64,000 nucleotides of DNA from Daucus carota subsp. sativus (taxonomy: Eukaryota; Streptophyta; Magnoliopsida; Apiales; Apiaceae): positions 42,938,390-43,002,389 of the forward strand of contig NC_030384.2 in NCBI RefSeq assembly GCF_001625215.2, written 5' to 3'. The position numbers were made by a program, and so were the translations under genes. The notes below the pieces were generated by a model. That model was not told the origin of the DNA. It did not search any database and saw only the letters and a list, made by a program, of their open reading frames with translations. Of the stretch, positions 11,325 through 22,718 are shown in pieces; position 1 is the first letter of the stretch, and each line of letters opens with the position of its first letter.

Positions 11325-14201
11325 ATGCTCGAAAGCAGATTAATTGCGATTCTAAAGAAAAACAGAAAGGCCTTTAATCAAACATTATCATCATCCTTTT
11401 TCTCTAAGCCTCAGACCGGATCTTCATCTTCATTATCTAGGGTTTCTAATGAATCCCCATTCTTGAATCCTTCTAGATACTTCCATTCCAAATCTACAAA
11501 TAGTCCTCCAGCTTCAATATCTCCAAGAAATCCTGTTATCTACAATGGGTTCACTTCATTTCTCAAGTATCACAAGGTGCTTATTTTCTATGTGTTTAGA
11601 TATATATTGGGTGTTGTTTTAATAACCCTATTTTTTTGACTGATTGATTATACGCATTTTAATTCTGCTTCTCTCGACAGTTTTACTATTTGTATCTATT
11701 TCTGATTTACTTTTTTTTATTGGGTAAATATGGAGCTTAAATTTGAGTTATTTTCTCATATTTAAGTAATGCACATGGTGTAAACTGTAGTGTGAACCAT
11801 GATTCATATGTGTTTAACGGATAAATTTGGTCTGAATTTGGGTATCCTGAGATTTAAATGCCTATTTTTTTCTTATATGTAATGGAAATAGGATGAAAAG
11901 CTAACAATGATTTCAATTTTTGATGCGCTAACACTATTGTTAGGTTTACAATATGCAACTTAATAGATTCAAGTAGTAGTACTAGGTAACTAGAAAATTA
12001 ATGAATTTGGGATTTGTGATTTATTGTGATGCATTTTGATTCTTTTGAGTATGATCCTTCAATTTTTAATTTACAATAAAGTGCGAGTCTCCGAATTTGT
12101 GCGACAGCACGAATTTGTTTGCTGCAGTTTTTCTGCCCTTTACCTCTTTGTTTTATATTGATTTCATGGCACAAAATATTGGGACAGTGAGTAATTATGT
12201 GTGAAAAGTTTATTTTTTGAAATTATTGACGGTAGCATGCTATGTTTTTTCAGGGTTTTCAACCATCGTTAAGAAAGTTTTCCACTGCAGCTGTAGCTGC
12301 AACTGTCTGTAAGGAGAATAAGGAAGGATTAAAGTTCTTAGTTACTGCAGGACCTCATGCTCAAAAAGCAATCGGTATATGGCTTTTTGTGTCAGCTGCA
12401 TGGGTGTTTAGTATGGTGGTACTGGGAGGTGTGACAAGGTTAACCCGGTCTGGTCTTTCAATGACTGACTGGAAGTTCACCGGGAGCCTCCCTCCTTTGT
12501 CAGAAGAAGATTGGTTAATTGAGTTTGAAAAGTATAAGCAATCCCCGGAGTTCAAGCGGTTAGTTCAAGCAATAGCTGATTCATATGTGTTTGGTATTTG
12601 TTTATACTGTATAAATGTCAGGATCAGGCTAAGTTGTCAGTATAAGTCTTTATATCGTCCGATACATATATTTTAACTTCTTTTTTTATATACTTGTGAG
12701 GGTAAGCAGATGTTGTAATCCAGGAAGTAGGAATTTTTTAAAATAAACTAAACTGTAGTTTTTTTATGTCTGTAATAAAGTGTCAGTATTACATAATTTA
12801 GATTTGTCAGAACTTTTTTTAAGATGTTTTTCATAAGAAGAATTAATGTGGTGCAGTATAAATAAAGGGATGCATTTGGATGACTTTAAGTTCATTTATT
12901 GGATGGAATACGCTCATCGTATGTGGGGAAGAGCACTGGGCATCATGTTTGTGCTGCCCTTTGGATATTTTCTTCGCAAAGGATATATCACTCCACAACT
13001 TGGAGTTAGACTTTCTGGCCTCGTAGCACTTGGTGCTGGACAAGGACTAATTGGCTGGTGGATGGTTAAGAGTGGTTTAGAGGTAAGGCTCTTGTATGTA
13101 TTTGCTATTGGAAAATCTTTTGAGGATTTTGTTTTAAAGAAATTATCTGCAGGAAGTTCATTTTTTCCTTATTTCATTGACAGGAACCGATATCAGAATA
13201 TTCTGAACCAAGAGTAAGCCCTTATCGTCTGGCAGCTCATCTCACCTCGGCATTTGTTATTTACTGTGGGCTCTTTTGGACTGCCCTTTCTGTTGTTATG
13301 CCTGAACCCCCTACTGAATCAGTAGCTTGGGTGAATGGTGCTGCAAAAGTGAAGAGACTTGCGATTCCTATAAGCGTTCTTGTTGGCATAACTGCTATAT
13401 CTGGAGCATTTGTTGCGGGAAATGATGCTGTATGCATTGCCACTTATATTTTTTTCCGCATCTTTACAAGCATATAAATGATGCTCTGTGCATTCACCTA
13501 GTTTTTGTTACTACTAAGCATCTTTAAAAACAAAAATTAACATCTCTTATCAAAAGCAAGTAAGGTTAAATTATTCTTTGAATCAATATTCCACAGGGTC
13601 GCGCATTTAATACATTCCCAAAGATGGGTGACACATGGATACCAGATGACATCTTTAGGATGAAACCGCTTATACGCAACTTCTTTGAGAATACAGCTAC
13701 CGTACAGGTAATTTCATAAAATCTTTGTCGTGATTAAAACTGTGTATGTTTTAATTTTTTTAATTCTTCTTTAAACAGTTTGATCACCGACTCCTTGCGA
13801 GTGCAACTTTAGTTTCTATTGGAGGCCTATGGTGGGCAACTAAAAAATTGGACATACATCCTGCAGTACGATCATTGATCGGAAGCACACTAGGAATGGC
13901 TGCTCTTCAGGTTATTATCCGAGTCTGTAGCTTTGTGTTTTATTTGTGTTTTGTTTTTGTATATTTATCGGTCATGAAAAATCATTCATTTGTTTGCCTG
14001 CTTCTCATTTTAAATTATCATTTCCGGTTGCAGGTGACTTTGGGCATATCCACTCTTCTATCTTATGTACCTGTATCACTAGGAAGTGCCCACCAGGCTG
14101 GTGCTTTAACTTTACTAACGCTTATGATCCTGCTGAATCACACTGTACGGCGACCATCCTTGTCACTTCTCAAATCTTTGCCCTCAGTTGCAAGAACTTG
14201 A
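11325..14201 (+). CDS. COX15: COX15, heme A synthase for cytochrome c oxidase assembly
   Basis: Predicted 479-aa mitochondrial inner-membrane protein that oxidises heme O to heme A for complex IV. Exons: 11325-11576, 12254-12558, 12857-13082, 13184-13429, 13597-13707, 13779-13910, 14034-14201, all in phase. The first about 100 residues are Ser/Arg/Lys-rich with few acids, as expected of a mitochondrial presequence. The family core follows: VLGGVTRLTRSGLSMTDWK, then four candidate heme-ligand histidines in EYAHRMWGR, RLAAHLTSAF, FDHRLLA and SAHQAGALTLL, with hydrophobic helices between them. The C-terminus LLNHTVRRPSLSLLKSLPSV matches the Arabidopsis protein as I remember it. No oddity in the coding sequence; intron 1 (677 bp) separates the presequence from the catalytic part. 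Confidence 0.95.
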
Positions 14202-15650
14202 ACCTTTTGCTTTAGAATTAGAATATAAGATGTATGCCCAAATACGAACACTTCATCCAATTTATCACGTATGTGGATGCTTCCTTTTCCATAGGATGTG
14301 ATAGATAATGACAGGAAGTTTAGTCGATGCATCATCTTTTTCATATATATATTTTGTGCAATTCCAAATTCATTTTGTAGTACATAAATAATGTAAGATG
14401 CACTTGTTACCACACGATTTTGCGGAGAATAACATGAGAGATCATAATGATCATGAATTCATGACTTTAAATTCGTGTACTGTTAAATGATCACAAGAGG
14501 CCTTGATTTACTTTCTGCTAATCTCTTCCCTTGTACTATTGGAGGTATGATGATAATCCAATAAGAAGATAATGAAGAAGTTTTTTTTTTCTTTACTGTA
14601 ACTAATTTTCAGTTAAAACTTATTATTATCTTCTGTTATTTGTAAATTTTAATCGATAACTTATCTTACAATAACAAGTTGCACACTCTGCTGCTCTCAC
14701 TTCTAAAACACCGTGAGCATTAATAATTTTCTTCCTCAATATTGTTTGTGCCGGTTCTTACCTAACCACTAAAACCAGATTGTATCCTCGCGATCGAATC
14801 CTGGCAACGGCCATTTATACTCTTATTTTTCGGATTTTGAATCTCTGCCTCTTTGTGCTTTTTAAATATGTGACTTATTATAACTTTGTATTTGACTCAC
14901 AAAATTATTAAACATCTCAACAAAATTAACTTATTTTATATTTCGGACACTGAGGGAGAAATTTGTTTTTCTGTCTAACAGTCTTCTGGAACGACGGGGT
15001 TTTGTTTTTTGTTTAGTTTTGTACGATTAAATTACTTGCTCATCGTGTGTACTATAATGACTCACTGTTAGTATCCGTCGTTGTTGGAGTAAACTTGTAT
15101 GCATGTGGCACTGGTATGTGTCTAGACATGGACACACCACCATATCTCCATCTTATCATTTTCATATAAATCAATGGCTCTTATTATGCTACTTCCTTCA
15201 CTTGGATACAACTCCCTGTCGTATCGTATGCTGTTTCGCTACTTTTTGCTCGATGTATACACAGTTTGTGACTGCTGTTGTCTCATTTGATTTTGATTGC
15301 TTGCGTCCTTTTCTATGGATTTGTCCATTGCTGTTAGCTCTCACTGCAAGAGAGCATCGCCTTTTACTTATGGTCCGGGAGTATTGTTTTCCTTTGAATA
15401 CTGCCGGCATCAATGCAATCAGACAAATGCATCCGGTTTGATTAACCTGTTTGGGTCATATGATTTTTTTACATGGTAAAATTGTAAGAATTTTGCATTA
15501 GGTCATACAGACGTAGCGTACATTGTTAAGTACCTTTCTATTACTTATATCGTTGATGAGTACCTACCTAGGATGTGTTGTAGACGGATCATTTTTAACG
15601 TGTTTATATGGTGAAAGGCTCATTGAGCACTTTCAATATTTTGGACAAGT
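14202..15650. other. Intergenic, no gene seen
   Basis: 1.45 kb between COX15 and the first amino acid permease. Open frames at 15103-15441 overlap on both strands and have no family signature. A short B-box-like run (GATCGAATCC) near 14797 is isolated, with no cloverleaf around it. I see nothing else. Confidence 0.5.
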
Positions 15651-17870
15651 ATGGAAGTAGAGCACAATCTCTTGCCAGAGGATCGTCTCAAAGATGACGA
15701 TGGGCATATAGTAAGAACTGGTAGGAAAACAGAATTTTATTTTTCTTTCTAAAAACCAATATTTGTGTTGATTTGAGCTCTTAATAGTTGGTTCTTTATT
15801 TTCAATCTTCACATCAGGAACAATATGGAGTACCATGGCTCATATTATCACAGCCGTGATAGGATCCGGGGTCCTCTCACTTGCTTGGAGCACGGCTCAA
15901 TTAGGATGGATTGGAGGTCCAGTAGCCTTGCTTTGCTTTGCAGTTGTCACTTTTGTGTCTTCTTCCCTTCTAGCTGATTGTTACAGGTCTCCTGACTCTG
16001 TGACTGGAGTGCGAAACCCATCTTACATGGATGCGGTTAGAGTAAATCTTGGTATATATAACACATTCCATCATCAGTTAAAGTTTCTCTATAGTGTTCA
16101 ACTTATAGCAAATTTTCTCCCTAACTTTCTAATGTGATAATCATTCAGGAAGAAAACAAACATGGATATGTGGTTTGCTTCAGTATGTGAGTATGTATGG
16201 AACTGGTGTTGCTTATGTGATTACCACTGCAACATGTATGAGGTGATTCCGACAGATATTCAGTTTACAGTTAATCAGCATATTTATGCTACATAATCTG
16301 CCTACTTTGTTATACTTATCTTACTACAATTATCCAATGAAGAGCAATTCAAAAATCTAACTGCTACCACAAAGAGGGGCGCGATTCTCCCTGTGATTTT
16401 GGGGTACACATTTATATGCTGGCATTTGGAGGGATTCAGATGGTTATGTCTCAGATACCTGATTTCCACAACATGGCTTGGGTGTCTATTGTTGCTGCTA
16501 TAATGTCCTTTTCTTACGCTCTCATCGGGCTGGCTCTTGGTTTTGCAGAAGTAATTGGTATGTTCTATTTTTCATCTTTAACAATAATTTTTTACTAGAA
16601 AAATAGGTTGCTAGAAACATATAGGGGAAAAGGACCATACCAAATTTTTCATTGTTTTTAAACTAGTCCATGCAAAGTTGCAAACTCTGTTGGAGTTGCT
16701 GGCTTGAAATTTTAAAGTTTGTAATTATATTGTTTATAAAGCATGTTAATGTCTTTTAATTAACAGAGCATGGAATGATTAAGGGAAGTATCAGAGGAGT
16801 CCCAGCTGATACCACAGCAGAGAAGTTGTTTCTCATGTTTCAGGCACTTGGCGACATAGCCTTTGCCTATCCATACGCACTAATCCTCTTAGAAATACAG
16901 GTTTGGTTTCTGATCTCTTTATAAATACCAGCATCATGACTTAAAAATATACAAGTGAACTATGTCCTACCTTATTCATTCCAAAGTAAGAGAGAAATTG
17001 CAGAATGGCCGATGATTAACTGCTTAAGGGTTACTTTTTTTTTTTTTTGAATAATTATATCCATCATGTGTAATGTTTATGTTTATGACAGTGCTCAAGC
17101 TACTTAAAATAAGTAAAGATATGTTATTTGTTATTGATATAAATATTCGGCTGTAATATGAAGGATACTATCAAGTCCCCTCCTCCGGAGAACCAGACAA
17201 TGAAGAAAGCCTCAGTATCCGCCATCATTGTCACGACTATCTTCTACCTGGGCTGTGGATGTTTTGGATATGCAGCCTTTGGAAATGATACACCTGGAAA
17301 CCTTTTGACAGGATTTGGATTCTATGAACCTTTTTGGCTAGTCGACTTTGCTAATGCCTGCATTATTATACATCTCATCGGAGGATATCAGGTCTGTTAA
17401 CTAAAATTTCAGTTTTTCCTTACATTTATAGAAACTAATTGACCATAGGTAATTTGTTTGTTAACTAGGTGTTCAGTCAGCCAGTATTTGCATTTGCAGA
17501 AAGATGGTTCAACGACAAGTTCCCAAATAACGATTTCATGACCAAATTTTATGACTTGAAACTCCCATTTTTACCAGCTTTTCAGTTAAGTCTGTTCAGG
17601 ATATGTTTCCGGTCTGTATACGTTGTGACCACGACAGGAATTGGAATGGTGTTCCCGTATTTTAATGAGATACTAGGAGTGTTGGGGGCCTTGAACCTGT
17701 GGCCCTTAGCTGTATATTTCCCAGTAGAAATGTATTTACTGCAGAAAAAGATAGGAGCTTGGACAACAAAATGGGTAGCTCTTCAGTGTTTTAGCATGGT
17801 CTGCTTGCTTGTCACAATAGTGGCTTTAATTGGCTCAGTTCAAGGACTCATCCGAGCAAGAACTAGCTAA
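15651..17870 (+). CDS. AAP-family amino acid permease, copy 1 (AAP7-like)
   Basis: Predicted 458-aa proton-coupled amino acid transporter (AAAP superfamily, about 10-11 membrane helices, probably plasma membrane). Exons: 15651-15720, 15818-16051, 16149-16242, 16343-16557, 16767-16900, 17164-17391, 17469-17870. Hallmarks are AHIITAVIGSGVLSLAW, GWIGGP, DCYRSPD, FVSQIP-type helix MVMSQIPDFHNMAWVS, CGCFGYAAFGNDTPGNLLTG, FWLVDFANACI and SVQGLIRA at the end. The short N-terminus (about 20 residues before the transporter core) and the KSPPPENQTMKKAS loop resemble Arabidopsis AAP7. The donor at 15721 was chosen over an earlier GTAAGA at 15711 because only the former keeps phase. This is the first of three tandem copies and the most diverged of them. 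Substrate cannot be predicted. Confidence 0.92.
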
Positions 17871-19067
17871 TTATAGGGTGCCTCTGGAAACCATATAGTA
17901 TCAGTTTGGTGATTTGTTCAAAGCAAGTATAAATAACAATAGATAACTTTACAAGAAGGTTGTTATTTCTTTTATTTTTCTTTGTTCTTTTTCATGCAGG
18001 CTAATCTAACTTGCTGTCTTTGTCAGATAACACCAGTTCTAACCCTTTTTTTTTCTTTGTTTGGCCCTGCTAACTTCTTTCCAATACATTACTTAAAATA
18101 TTCTGGATAACACTTGCTGTGTCTTCTTTTCAATAATGGCACACTAATGCAAAATGCAAAATGGACTCTTTCTCTTTACATAAAAAGAACAAATTTATGC
18201 AGAACTCATCTTTTCCTGACTCCAATTACATATAAATATATATTTTCTTGTTTACATTAATTTAAATTAGATTATATAATTATTTTAATAAAAATAAATC
18301 TTAGTTTAAATGATCTTGTAAAATCAAACACTAATGACTTGGTTATATTATTATTATATTGAGATGAAAGCACAGGTTAAATGATCATTTCTTAAATCAG
18401 ACACATCTTTTAAACGACAAAATCATTATCATGTTTATGTTTTTTTTGAATCGATTATCATGTGTATGTTTAAGCTATAAAAAAAGTTTTACTATATTTG
18501 AATATTACATCTATAGATAATGAACTGAAACAATGATTTCTATGAGTTAATATTGAAATATTATTTAAAAAAATTTCAGTTAGATAGTTGTCTATACATA
18601 CAAAATTGAAATAATAATATTTTTAATTTTTTTTTACAGTTAATTCAATCCAAATACAACTAATCGTGTATATACTGTTAAAAACAAACATGGAGAATTT
18701 GTATTTAGTTAAAAAATTGGAGAGGATAGAAATTATATTTAGTTAAAAAAAATGGGGAGAGCCTCAATAAAATTTCCATAAATTAATATGATTTATCATT
18801 AAAATTGTTCCATAAATAGTTGGATTTTTGTATCACTGTGTGATTAGAGAATACTAGATATTTATAGCAATAGACTATGAATTCAAGAACGGAATGATGG
18901 TGACATTCCTGAATAATTGAAGTAGAAGGGTCCATGTTCCAAATCGTTGGCTTGTAGCTGCAAGAAATGATGATATATTAGTATAATCCAATGGAATCAA
19001 ACTGTTGACCTATTGTTAAGTGAATGTTAGCAGATAATCAAGATTCAGATTAGCAGACTAGTTAGTC
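17871..19067. other. Intergenic, no gene seen
   Basis: 1.2 kb of AT-rich spacer between permease copies 1 and 2, presumably the 3' UTR of one and the promoter of the next. No recognisable element. Confidence 0.5.
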
Positions 19068-21715
19068 ATGGGAGAAGAAAACAATGAAGAGACCCATCTT
19101 TTATTGCCCAACTCAACTAAGCTCCCCTCTTCTTCAATCTCATCTCTTCATCCTGAACGCACTGGTGCTTTCTCTTGCTTCTCTTTTGACTTTTCTCACT
19201 CTTCTCATTTGATCTCTACTTATGTGCATGTGTATCTTATTATTTGGATTAGTATCTTGATTCTTTTGAATAATGATTTAGCATGTTTGAATTTGTTTAT
19301 AATGAAGGGAACATATGGACTGCTGTGGCACATATAATAACAGGGGTGATAGGGTCTGGAGTGCTATCTCTGGCCTGGAGTATGGCGCAGCTTGGCTGGA
19401 TTGCGGGTCCTTTATTCATGCTTTCCTTTGCACTCATGTCTCTTGTTTCTGTTTTTCTTTTATGTGAATGCTATCGATCTCCTGACCCTGATTTCGGACC
19501 CTCCAGAAATGGTACTTATGTTGATGCTGTTAAGGCCATCTTAGGTGAGTGACACTAATAATGTCTTATCAAATTCATGCTTCTTTGCGATTCCTTATGT
19601 TGCTTTCTTGCAAGGTATCAGCATTTCTTACTGCTGCTAGGCTCGCTGTAAAGATTGTAAAAAGATCATGTGTAGTGCAATATTTTGTTTTTATGATAGT
19701 GGTGGTTAATGTATATGAATGTTCTGCTGTGACAAGACTATTCCTCTTATGGTTTCCATTAGCTGAATGAAATTAATCAAAGCGGTCTAAGCAATTTCAG
19801 TTTTACACTGCATTAGACTTTTGTACAAACAAGAACCATCTGAAAGCCATACTGCTGTGTTTAAAGTTCACAAAAGTTGCCTAGTAAGAAGTAAAGGGCC
19901 ATACATGGATGGCATACTAGCTCTTTTATCTCGTTTTCTGGTTTTGATGCTAGCACATTGTGGCATCCTAAAAAGGCTCAATTTTTGTGTCCAACTTTTA
20001 TTGAATACTGGCTTATTTATAACTGTTCAAGAATTTTAGGGAATTGGAGTTTCCGCTTATGTGATGTACTTTATAGATTGAATCTGTTCAAGACTGCAGT
20101 TGTCTATATCATTACCTCTGGAATTAGCATGAGGTAGGTGTATAGCACCTTCAGTCTCATAATACACAATCTTTTTTTTATGGGGCACATGTCTAAATTG
20201 ATCGACAACTCCTTGGCTAGAATTCTCATTACATTGTTGTTTTGCTTATAACAGAGCGATTCAGCAATCAAACTGTTATCACAAGGAAGGACACGAGGCT
20301 TCTTGTCAATATAAAGATACTTCTTATATGCTCCTATTTGGAATTGTTCAAATTTTTGTCTCTCAAATACCTGATTTTAGTAATACAAAGTGGCTGTCTG
20401 TTGTTGCTGCTATCATGTCCTTCACGTATTCTGGTATTGGATCTGCACTTGGCTTGGCCAAAGTACTAGGTAGGAAGACTAATGCTTTCCCTGGTTTGAT
20501 GCTTGTACTGAAGTATATGAATGAAAAGTGAAAACTTGATTCAGCAGAAACTATAGTGAAAATTGCGTGATATTTGCACTATAATACAAGTTAATAAACG
20601 AGCTAGTTGGCCAAACGCAGGAGATGGACAAATCAAAGGGAGCATTCGAGGAGTTCCAGCTGCTACTACAGCTCAGAAAGTATGGTCAAGCTGTCAAGCA
20701 ATTGGAGACATGGCTTTTGGCTTCAGTTACTCTTTAATTCTTCTCAACATACAGGTAGAGCAGGAGCAGTGTGGCTTTTTAATACAAATAACTAGCCAAT
20801 CTTCTAATACATAAGTGATATCATGTATATAAACATTTAAATTGTGAAGGATACCTTGAGATCTCCTCCACAAGAAAAGGTCACCGTGAAGAAGGCATCT
20901 GTAATTTCAACCAGCATTACCACTTTCTTTTACCTATGCTGTGGATGCTTTGGCTATGCAGCTCTTGGGGATTCCACTCCAGGGAACATCCTCACAGGTT
21001 TTGGATTCTATGAACCATACTGGCTTATTGACTTTGCTAATGCTTGCATTGTCCTCCATTTAGTTGGAGGATATCAGGTACGAAAAGCAGCATTATCATC
21101 AAAATATAGCTTACTCTTTTTCCTTATATTTTTCCAAAAATTTTCACGTCTACATATTGTTTCAAATATTACAATTACAGGATCTTCAAGTATCAGAAGT
21201 CCAATTCTATATATTTAAATATTTCAGAATTCGATACCAAACACTATCTTATACATTGTTGCAGGTAAAGCAGATTAACATATTTGTTTTCACGGTCATG
21301 TTAACAGGTATTTTGTCAGCCACAGTTTACACTTGCAGAAAGACCGTTAGCTGAGAAGTTCCCAGACAGTGTATTTGTATGTAAAAACTTTCCTGTAAAA
21401 CTTCCATGGTTGCCATCATTTAGTCTAAACCTTCTCAGATTGTGCTTCCGAACAGCTTATGTTGCGTTAACTATTACAATTGGAATGATCTTCCCTTACT
21501 TCAACCAAGTTATTGCAGTAGCAGGAGCTCTCACTTATTGGCCTTTGGTGATACATTTCCCTTTGGAAATGTACTTGGTGCAGAAAAACATTAGACCTTA
21601 TACAGGGAAGTGGATCGCTCTTCGTGTCTATAGCACCATTGCCTTGATTGTGGCAATGTTTGCCTTGGTTGGCTCCGTAGAGGGACTTATAAGCGCAAAA
21701 TTTGGCAGTGGCTAA
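19068..21715 (+). CDS. AAP-family amino acid permease, copy 2 (AAP7-like)
   Basis: Predicted 470-aa amino acid/proton symporter. Exons: 19068-19164, 19308-19544, 20040-20133, 20255-20469, 20621-20754, 20850-21077, 21308-21715. Exons 3-6 are 94, 215, 134 and 228 nt, identical to copies 1 and 3, and all join in phase. Landmarks: NIWTAVAHIITGVIGSGVLS, ECYRSPDPDFGPSRNG, QIFVSQIPDFSNTKW, GDGQIKGSIRGVPAATTAQK, CGCFGYAALGDSTPGNILTG and YWLIDFANACI. The last exon begins VFCQPQFTLAERPLAEKFPD. Copy 3 is much closer to it than copy 1, so copies 2 and 3 split later. The N-terminal tail (MGEENNEETHLLLPN) is acidic and copy-specific. Substrate and tissue are unknown. Confidence 0.92.
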
Positions 21716-22577
21716 CTCAAAATCTTTAAGAATATTGAAATTATGTATAAAGCTGTACATTGCCTGATAAAATTGTTTGCAGATGATGAAGAAAACGTCA
21801 CAGTTCAATTTTTTCACAATACTGATGTATGTGCCCCTGCCAGACCACATCTAGACTTCTGTTCGAACAAAAAATCGACCATCATATATATATACATTGG
21901 AAGTTTAGTTTTTAAAAACTTATACCGACTTGAAGATCTGTATCAATTCTACGAAATTCTATTTTTTTTGTTATTTATTATATATATATATATATATTTA
22001 AAATCGACTATACTTTATTAAAAACTATATATTATTATTAATGTGTTAAAATTTGAATTAAATAGGCATAATATTTTGTTAACTAGAGTAAATTTTTACA
22101 ATGTCGTGAAATATCCTAGTCCCAACTTAATAAATAAATTTGATTTCGAATCATGATAAGAAGTGAATGCATAATAAAATTAAAAGTGATAATGGAACAA
22201 TTTTATAATTATTGTAAAATAATAGTAACATATTGTACATACAAGAATAATAAACAAGGATCATTGCCTTGGCTGAATTCTCCATATAATTTAGGTCTAT
22301 TTTATAACATGTTCCAAATTTTTTATTAAAAAAAAAAACATGTTCCAAATTTATGTTTTGACGGAAAAGAAAGAGAGTTCAAAAATCAGTTTCCGTTGTA
22401 GACATTTTTTTGGTAAAATTGAAATTAAGGCATCTTTTCTGAGTTTGGTTGAAGACGGCGCTAAACTTTTGGCCATGTTTGTTACTAATAGAGTAGATTA
22501 TATATATGCAGTACAGTTGACGAGATGTATCCTGAACATAGTTTTATGTGGTTTGTGTACTAGCACCAGAAGAGGTG
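21716..22577. other. Intergenic, no gene seen
   Basis: 0.86 kb AT-rich spacer between permease copies 2 and 3, with short TA runs near 21880 and 21980 and a poly-A run near 22330. No further gene seen. Confidence 0.5.
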
Positions 22578-22687
22578 ATGGGGGTAGAAAAAACAGCAGA
22601 AGATGATGATGCTCTCGCTCCTTTCCTGCCCCCCAAACCAGCAAATGCATCTCTGATCCCTCCCCACCTCCACAACCGCAATGGTGC

Positions 22688-22718
<31 letters not shown>

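Noticed and set aside
14790-14815. B-box-like GATCGAATCC suggesting a tRNA or SINE
   Set aside because: No A box at the right distance, no cloverleaf and no poly-A tail.
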